Assembly: GCA_947650285.1 (NCBI GenBank)
Contig: CANTFL010000086.1
Coordinates: forward strand, 992,001-1,056,000
Direction of reading: 5' to 3'
From: Hyaloperonospora brassicae
Taxonomy: Eukaryota; Oomycota; Peronosporomycetes; Peronosporales; Peronosporaceae
DNA: 64,000 nt
The notes below the pieces were generated by a model that was given only the letters and a program-made list of their open reading frames with translations, did not search any database and was not told the origin of the DNA. The first letter of the stretch is position 1. Each line of letters begins with the position of its first letter. Both the position numbers and the translations under genes were made by a program. Positions 56,159-64,000 of this stretch are shown one piece after another.

Positions 56159-59100
56159 TCAAGTGTGATGTTCAAGTGATGATAAAAGGGGCGAGTTACG
56201 CATCTTCGATCCACTGCTTTTGTGGGCAGCACATGTGGCGCTCAGGCATATGTTGCACGCAATGTCAATCGATGCGCTGCACGTGTTGCTCAGACACCTT
56301 ACCATTCACTCAAGAAAGTGGCCGTGACTGCAGTCTGTGTCCCACCGTAGCAACAGCAAACAGGATTGGAGGGAGAATGATACGTCGGCGCGGTAGAAAT
56401 CAGGACACTGCGTCCTTGTTGTAGTTTGCAGAATATCAGCTACACGGTATGTCTGAACTCGGGAATGGCACTGTGAAGAGGTCTCACTCGAAACGTCTTG
56501 ACTCGAATCGTTTCCGTTGCGACGCGAGCGATTGTGCACTGTACCCTTTGTGTAACACTGCAATAGGATACTGAAGAGATTGGCCCGAAGCGCTGCCGAC
56601 GCGTTGGTACTTACGATTCAGGAAGCAACTGCATTGTAGCGAATGTGTGCAGTGACACATGCAGAGCTCAAGTGTAAAAATGTATCGTCCAAATGTAAGC
56701 GCACAATGAATGCAGATGTAAGATAACGTTGTGTGAACTCACGGGTGTCATTGATATTGTACAACCAAGCGCTCCACACGAATTGCATGACAGTTCCATC
56801 GCTGTGCAAGTCCAACCAATCCGATCCGACGTCTATATGGCCCGTGGCTATTCTCGACTGCTTTCGTTACGCAACATACCTCCCACTTTCTTGCTCCTAC
56901 TACTCTTGCTTATCATGTGCCTACTACTCAGCACCGAGGGCACGGAAAGTGTGTCGGTACAAGGCTCACTCGCCAACTTCTGAAGCATCTTCAGTGACTT
57001 TGGTTGAGCGTCGAAGATAGCATTCACTCGGCACCGAAACGCGGTAATGACTTGCCCAAACTCCATGTATCCCTGTAGCAAAAAAAGCACCGGGTTAGAG
57101 CCACAACGACACAAACGCTTTGCACTACGTGAATGCACCAACGTACCGCTCCCATTTCAACGAAGAGCGAGTCCAGGACCGGAAAAAGTAGACAAAAGAT
57201 TATCTCGAACACGTAGTTCTCCGCTTCATCGACAACATCTTCCCAGGACTCATACGCACTCAACGGCCGAGACGACAAGTACGTCGTCGTTCTCTTGGCA
57301 GACCGTGACTCACTGACACTCTGCGCGACCAAGTGACTGTACACTTTCATAGCATTGAGCGAGCAGCCTTCCGAGTGTGTTCCAGCGTCACCCAGACCAA
57401 GCGTCTCAGTCAAAATCGAGGCCACATTGATGCACGCAATGGCCAGCGGATAATTCTTCATGTTGCCTTCACTCACACCATGTCGCGTGCGTTCCAATAT
57501 GCGCTGGAACTCACTCGATGGGTAACCGGCAAAGAAGTTAAGACAATAGAGGCCAAGCAATCCGCTTGCACGAAGATCAGAAGCCGGGCCTCCTCGTTGG
57601 AATCCAACTTCCAGCCACTTTGGATCATTATTCGACGTAAACGGCTCTCCGGGAAAAACAAGTCCCCAAAGCTTCTTGATCATCATATTCACTGCTTTCT
57701 GGTCTTTCGGTGGACCGCTCGACTCGGGTGTCACTTTGGCCTTGAGCAACTTTCGCAGTCGAGCCACACACGACTGAAAGATGGAGCGTATCTTTGCTCG
57801 CTCCTTCAGCTCGATTTCAATGATCTCCGATGGCAGGCACATTGCTGCTGAGATGGCGTCATACCAGGCGCGACATTCTGCTGCAGACGCGCATCCTAAC
57901 GCCAATCGACTAATATAAAGAAGGCGCTTTTCTTCTCTGACCGCAATACGGAGTCCCTTCAGAGCGACAACATACCACGGCCGTGTGCTCGAATCTCCAT
58001 CTGCTGGATAAAACATGATGCAGTTCTCGTGAAGGCATACAAACAGACGGCCACGCAAAGTCGCATGCGGTCCAGCATTTTTTGTCTCCAGATGGCCAGT
58101 CTTCAGCGTCAAACGAGACGATCGCTTCTCAAGGTCGTCTCCTGATACTACGTTATCTACGATCCGCTTCAAGATCGCAAACAAGTCATCACGTGCTTCT
58201 CTAGTGTCCAAGAAAATCGGCCACGATCGATGGCGTCCGTGGAAATCGATACTGACACCATACTCCTCCCCACGGGAGCACACACTGCTTACCGATGTAC
58301 CGCGAATGTCTGTAAAATGGAATGTTGTAAGAGTCTCTCCTCTTCTCGAATTAGTAAGAGTCTGCTCGGCAAAATTCAGCTCAAGAACCCTAGTTTGAAG
58401 ACGATTCCGAGAACTGCACTTGCGCACGCCGTAGCGAACTAAAAATCCCTGGATGCCAGCTTCGTGCCACAGCTGCTGGAAATCGTTCACACCATCAAAC
58501 GTTGAGCGATTTCCCGAGTTGATTGCGGCTTGAATCGCGCACACCCACTGAGTCATCTCATAGCTCGACGCTGCCAACATGCAGAATTCACGCCGCGAAG
58601 AATCGGCAGACGTCACGACCTTAAACTCGTGCTCCTTAGCACCCTTGCCCGTGACAACCACGCAGCGAGATGTCGAGCTCAGATCCACCACTTTAGTTGG
58701 CGAATCTTCGTTACTGTCCTTCGCGTACGTCAGCATCGGTCCTTGTGGCATCCTACGTAGCGTAAACCAGCGTTTCCGAAAGCTCGGGACTACTTCCCCA
58801 CGCTTAAAAATCCATCCCTGTCGAATTATATCTTCCGCCGTCGACATTCTCTGCATCGTCGATCGACGATACGACGCCAGCGACACTTCGCCTCCTTCTT
58901 CATTTTGTAGACTACGTCCAAGTTGTTCAAGGTAGATATCCCGTCCAAACTGCGGGTAGAAGTGGGCAAGATCCTTGATCGTAAATTGTCGCGTCAGCTG
59001 TGCTTCAGCTGCCATGCGAGACTCGACATTCAAGGATTTCGTAATGTACCCAGCAAGAGACGCTTCAATCCGTTGTTCATACGTCCCCTGATCGCCATCG

Positions 59101-59738
59101 CTCAAGCGTCGCGTCGAGCGTTTTCGATGCGCTAACGACGACGATCCACTGTTTCCAGTAGTATTCAAGTCCTCCTCTGACGCGAACGACAAGGACCGGT
59201 CCGTACCTTCACTAATACTGCGTCGATTTAACGACTGTCTCGCGCAGCTGTTCGTGCTGCTAACAATTGGCTGCCGAGCACTCAACGTCGCAGGGAGTCG
59301 CTCTTCAATGGGTCCAATGGCCTCGTCGTCCGTCAACTCGTCCTCGTCGATTCCATAGCCAACTAAACCAGTGAGTCGTCCGTAACCGCCACTGTGGCTG
59401 GTGACCGTCTCACGGTTGTGATGCGGCGGCAAACGCGCGGATTCTCGACGGCCAAAGACCAGGTCATTGCCCACCATCGAGCGTCCGAGGGCATTGTCCT
59501 GCGTGTAGAAACTTGTACGCACGAGGTCGTCATCGTCGTCGATATGGGCGCCAGTGTCGTGCTTGATCAAGTTCTGCAGGGTGGTTATAGATACACAGGA
59601 TACGACACAGGATAACAACAGTCAAGTCGTGAGTATAGAGAGACAGAGGTAGAGACAGCGACGGAGAGCGAGCGAGCGCGCGCGCAGTTTTCGTACGTCC
59701 AGGGACCAGAGCATGTCGTCCGACACGTGGTCGCTCAT
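56159..59738 (-). CDS. Triple PH-like plus ELMO domain protein
   Basis: Seven exons join in frame: 59738-59697, 59573-57147, 57072-56880, 56832-56743, 56557-56488, 56407-56303 and 56213-56159, about 993 residues. The N-terminal 260 residues are acidic and Ser-rich. A PH domain follows (QGWIFKRGEVVPSFRKRWFT to WVCAIQAAI). A second PH-like unit (IQGFLVRYGVRKC to LFAILKRIV) and a third (GHLETKNAGPHATLRGRLFV to AWYDAISAA) come next. The ELMO domain has LWGLVFPGEPF, WLEVGFQRGGPASDLRASGL, YMEFGQVITAFRCRVN. ELMO proteins act in Rac/Arf GTPase control. Human ELMO proteins place one PH after ELMO; here three come before it. A simpler reading ends at 56848 by not splicing exon 3; the last exons are less certain than the first three. 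Confidence 0.85.
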
Positions 59739-59816
59739 GCTGCAGCGCACAGCTTTGACGACTGAATCACGGCGAGAACCGGGAGCGTCCACGAGAGAGA
59801 GAGAGAGGGGACGGAC

Positions 59817-59847
<31 letters not shown>

Positions 59848-62800
59848 GGACGGACGGACGGACGGACTTTTTCAGACCGTACTCAGCACCTGTTCAAGAG
59901 CACGAGTCTGAGTCGTCGTCGTCGTAGGGACTGGAAAAGTCAGTGGCGCTTCGTGCCTACGTTTGGGGAGCCATTTTGGTCGGACTAAAATAAATGCCTC
60001 AATCTATGTCTGCTATGACAACGACGAGCGCACATGTGAGTTCAGATAGAAAAGGCAGGCGCGTGTCTCATTGTGTGCGCGTGTGCCCATCTCGCTTTGA
60101 CTGGCTATATATATATATGTGAGCGGACCAATTTCGAGGGGTTGGTCTTGCAAGGACTGTGTGCGTGTGACACACGGGATTTGTTTGACGGCTCTTTTGA
60201 CCAACCCTCGCTACAGTGACGGCCGACTCGCGAAAAGAGTGGTGGTTCGAATTCCTACGTACCGCTTTCCACAGAAGGACGACAATGGAAGAGAATAATA
60301 GTAGCGTCGAGAAAGGAGGACTTGGATCTGCATTGCTGCTTCTCACCGCTTCGAGTGAGAAACGATCGAAGCATAAGAGATCGCTCGCTCGTATGAATTC
60401 GATCGATCGAGTGAGAAAATAAAGACGCAACCACGTTCGCCCAAGCATGTTTTTCTTTCACTTACCCTTTGTATCCCACGTCTGCCTCAATCGGTCAATC
60501 GATGGCAAATCGACGACGACCTTTTGTGCCAACGACGTGCGAACGGTGAGTGACGTATTTGGACAAGCGTGAGTCAACACACTCTCTCTCTCTCAGTGCA
60601 ATGAAATGAAAGATGTGCCGACTCGTCCGAGCAGTCCAATGAACTCTCAGTGATGTCAAAGTGAGGTGACGTACATCAGCATGAGGGTATCCTACTTACT
60701 CGGAGTCTACCATGATCACACAGGCTTGTTCTGTCATGGCAACCTCAATGCATAGCTACGGCTCTCGCTGTTTTGCAATGTCGTGCTTTATCAGCGGCAG
60801 TAAAGGGATGGGCAAGCACAGGTTGATTGATTGAGGTAATTGGTGCGCGACGTGATGATGAAACGCGTGCGGAAACTGTCCACATCAACGAACAAGCTCC
60901 ACGTGCGTTACTGCTTGATGCTCTTGTGCTCTCTTGGTACGCACACATGTCCTCAGGTACGTGCTCGACGAGCGTTTGACGACAAAGACGCTGTGACGGG
61001 CTGCGCATCATGCCGCTACGCAGAAAGGAAGTCCAGCCAGTCAAACCGTTTCGATAGGGATACTCTTGATCGAGTGCAGACGATATGAACCTGTTTCATC
61101 CCATCATTCTTTTCTTACTGTGTCGACGGCTCTGTGACAGTACGTTGTCGCTAGCTTAATCGCATGTGATGTTGACGTTGACATGTCACGTCCACTGATC
61201 GATGAGGCTGGAGACATGCCATTGTACTTTGAGACGCATCCGAATCTGGACAAGCAACGTCGTGATGCTTAACGTACTATGAAGTCGGCAAAACCAATGA
61301 GGCACACGAGGCTCGTCAATATGTTCGAGTGTGGTGGTGAAGACTGTTGCGCCGAAACGCGGAAGGCAGTCGTCTGCTGGACGAGAGCTCGTGCCAGCGC
61401 TATCCTACGTGCCGGGTCAGTTCTGGATCCAGCTCGCTTTGCGGACTTCATCTCAAACAAGGACCCTCGGGCGCAAACGAATCGCTTACAAGGTGAATAA
61501 AGCGAGCAAGTGGCTTCGGTGATATTGGCAGGTGGCGCTATCAGGTCACTCGTCTGCAACTAAATGTGGGCAGTAAGTCGCCACGATTTTTCATGCCTTG
61601 CCGCGTGGAACTGCGCCTAACATCCGATGTGTGGTGTATGCTCAGCGGGATCCGGCTAAATTGTGCGGCTTCGCCGGACTCGACTATACTGCAAGTGAGC
61701 GCGCACACGAGCTAGACGTGGAGATAAGGTCAGCAACTTACTGTAAGTCCGTTGAGAGACCAAGCAAATAACAAAGTCGGTACCAACTGATCGACAGCCT
61801 GTTCTTTAAACAATTGATCGTCTCTACGCTTTGGCTGCGTTAGCTGTGCAGTTGTGTTGACGTTCTAGTGTCCCGTACAGGTACAGCGCATCGCATCAAC
61901 CATTACCCTAAGCACCACAACAAAAAGATTGAGCAGAAGAAGCGACCGTCACCCTCAATCGCTAAGCATTGGTACTCGGACCTCATGCTGAACATGCAAA
62001 AGCGGTCTGTTGTCGCTCGTGCATTCCCTTGCGCCGTCGATGTGTTGTGAAGGGGTGCGTCGTGACAAACCGGGTCAGGAGAAATTCCGTGCCCAGAAGT
62101 AGAACGTTTGTGCGACGGACGTGCTTTTCCACGCTTACCATGCAACTCATTGTAGCACGCATTTTTTCCAGGCTAGCGACAAAGTGGAGTTGGGTTTGGA
62201 AGATCCTGTGATTGCGTTGACCACAAAGTTGGCGCCCACCAGAACTATCAGTGCTCCGACAAGCATATATCCGGCAGCTTAGTCACCATGTAGCCCTCCT
62301 TTTCCACCCATTCAGCAAGCAAATTGCACCTTCGACACGATGTCGTGCTGGTAACATCAATCCAGAAGCCACCACACAACGTTTGGATCAGCCAAGCATC
62401 GTTTATCTAGGACAAAGGAACGGTAGAGGGCCGCAACGTCATGCATCAACTCAATGCAGTTTGCATGCAATTTACCGCGCATATGCCTACCATTCTTCGT
62501 CTTTTACTGATAAGCATCAGCGCCGCTGACATGTTTGTTGATAAAGTTTGGTCTACGTTGAGATGATGCGGAGAAGAGGCAGAGTTGTCAATATGCATCA
62601 CCAACGACCGACTGCAAGCTGGACATTTACGGAAAACACGAATCGGATCGAGTTATGAAAGTACGTGAAAAGAGCAAAAAAGAAAAGCGTATCTGAACAA
62701 TACGAGCTTTCCCATGCTCCATTGAACACACGGTATTGCAATCCACCTCCATCCAAACAGTTTGGGTCAGCTGACATATTGTCTGTACCCGTTTGCCTTC

Positions 62801-63475
62801 CTGCTCGCTCCATAATTCGACGGCGCCTTCGTCATATCTGGTCAATGTTGTACCGGACTAAGGTAAGCTCGTGGTGATGATGCTGTTGCAGAAGTGGTCC
62901 ATGCAAAAGTGAGACTTGATTGAGTAGTTTGTGCTAGAACTTTCCCTGTCAGTGGAAGGCACACGCCGTTTACGTTCACTTGATATCCAAGCAGATCCCA
63001 ACACCAACCTATCTACTTGTACCAGCAACCGTCGACACGGCCGATCAGGTCTGGATAAACTGCGACTGTACGTGCTCCGGTACAGTCTGAACTCAGCCGG
63101 TTGCACAACTCACTCGGTTGCGCACTTATATTCCATTCTACAAAAGTATCAGTGTTTGCTGATCTCATTTAATATACCCGACGACCAGCGTCTACTCCAT
63201 TCCAAACGACCAGTATTCAGCGTTGTCTCTCCGGTATCGACCGACATTGTAAGCTTTCGTCGATCTCCTGATCGAGCTCATTTCGATCGCCATGCGGCAT
63301 TCCCTTTCATGCAATATAGAGCTGAATTGCGCCAGCAGGGTATTTGTTAGGTAAAGTATATCCCAACGTCAATTACAGTCCGATTGTTAGCTGCCAACGA
63401 TGAAGCTAGCTATGCTTACAGCGCCAGAGCTGCAGGCATCCAATAAGCAAAGGATGCATCCATTTTATAAAGGGT
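59739..63475. other. Long gap with microsatellites and unrecognised debris
   Basis: A GA, then GACA, then GACG repeat array lies at 59791-59867 and a short TA run near 60107-60119. Between 60200 and 63475 only short broken frames occur. The stretch about 61860-62420 has exon-like pieces (for example KVELGLEDPVIALTTKLAP near 62180-62240) with stops, so it may be an eroded transposon or gene. No RNA gene was found by eye. Confidence 0.4.
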
Positions 63476-63796
63476 ATGTGCACTAGCCCACGTGCAGTGC
63501 CTCGCGACGGAGCTAGCGACGTGCACAGTATCATACTCTGCAACGTAATCTTTTCCGCTCTCGGTGACGTGTTCACGCAGCATTGCCTTGCGGTCGTAAG
63601 GAGTCTACCTTTTGCTCATAACTACTGCAGTCACAAGACTGACCGTACGATAATGCGTTCATTCCTCGCAGAAGCGACGCCAACATTTCGTCAAGGCGGC
63701 GTTTCATTTTACAAAAAGCACATTCAAGCAACACGAGCAACACACCTCTCCGCTGAGGCGTTTCGTACAATCGGTTTCGAGACATTTCTAAGCACA

Positions 63797-64000
63797 ATGC
63801 CCGATATAGAAATGACGAGCGTTGACGAGACGGACGAAGCGATTCTGGTGCAGCGCGAGGACAGCGGCGCGGGCGGCGGCGAGCGTCAGATCCAAATCCA
63901 TCCGCTCGTGATCGTGAACATCACTGACCACCAGACGCGGCAGAAATGCAACTCGCAGCTGAGTCAGACAGAGGCTCCGCAAGTCATTGGCGCACTGTTT
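63797..64000 (+). CDS. CSN6: COP9 signalosome subunit 6-like MPN protein, partial (cut by the window end)
   Basis: The first 68 residues are visible from the ATG at 63797. After an acidic, Gly-rich lead comes the MPN opening IQIHPLVIVNITDHQTRQKC, then QVIGALF, which fits CSN6 (HPLVI.NISDH..R and VIGALIG) better than eIF3f or Rpn8. CSN6 is a non-catalytic MPN subunit of the COP9 signalosome, which removes NEDD8 from cullins. The same frame stays open upstream to an ATG at 63476 and has another ATG at 63653, so a longer N-terminus is possible. The gene continues beyond 64000. Confidence 0.82.
   Translation, partial: MPDIEMTSVDETDEAILVQREDSGAGGGERQIQIHPLVIVNITDHQTRQKCNSQLSQTEAPQVIGALF

Noticed and set aside
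60232..60262. tRNA-like T-arm motif GGTTCGAATTCC
   Set aside because: No matching acceptor stem, A box or cloverleaf can be folded around it.

Overview
This is an oomycete nuclear contig, most likely Peronosporales (Phytophthora or a downy mildew). The evidence is intron-poor genes with short GT-AG introns, stramenopile-type gene content, a chromodomain-bearing Ty3/Gypsy element, L1-like LINE relics with an RNase H of the DGGxRGNPGPGG type, and compact gene islands separated by repeat-rich gaps. The species cannot be fixed from the sequence alone.

Layout. Positions 176-963 hold an SPX protein (minus). 1554-2033 is a small frameshifted gene (plus). 4164-4739 (MOG1, minus) and 5028-6463 (RuvB-like 1, plus) share a 288-base divergent promoter. 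9730-11406 is a lipin (plus) and 12389-13996 is malate synthase (minus), in convergent orientation. 14999-22984 is an almost intact chromovirus with 391-bp LTRs, gag, pro, pol and chromodomain, plus a long open frame on its opposite strand. 22985-30300 is a graveyard of LINE relics, one of them cut by a solo LTR at 27687-28125. 33343-35139 is a folate/biopterin-type transporter. 37675-38258 is a low-molecular-weight phosphatase and 40041-40700 is a Gln/Tyr/Pro-rich protein. From 41268 to 59738 the genes are dense: BOP1/Erb1 (minus), a PH/zinc-finger PI 4-kinase (plus), an M50B-type membrane peptidase (minus), PIG-N/Mcd4 (minus), a probable RNase P/MRP Rpp29 subunit (minus) and a PH-PH-PH-ELMO protein (minus). 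The window ends inside a CSN6-like MPN gene (plus).

The host genes are housekeeping functions with no shared pathway: ribosome and RNA processing, phosphoinositide and GPI lipid metabolism, Ran and Arf/Rac-type GTPase control, chromatin remodelling and the COP9 signalosome. Their arrangement looks like ordinary oomycete synteny islands.

The most striking signal is in the retrotransposon. Its whole length, LTR and coding, is tiled with short perfect inverted repeats (arms of about 7-10 bases, loops of about 2-15) roughly every 35-40 bases, through gag, RT, integrase and even the antisense frame. The neighbouring host genes I read do not look like this. A related solo LTR keeps the hairpins, and where its 3' third is no longer similar in sequence it still forms hairpins. 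The second strong signal is the 535-residue antisense frame (20855-22462). Its coiled-coil end overlaps low-complexity sense coding, and its own low-complexity part lies opposite the sense chromodomain.
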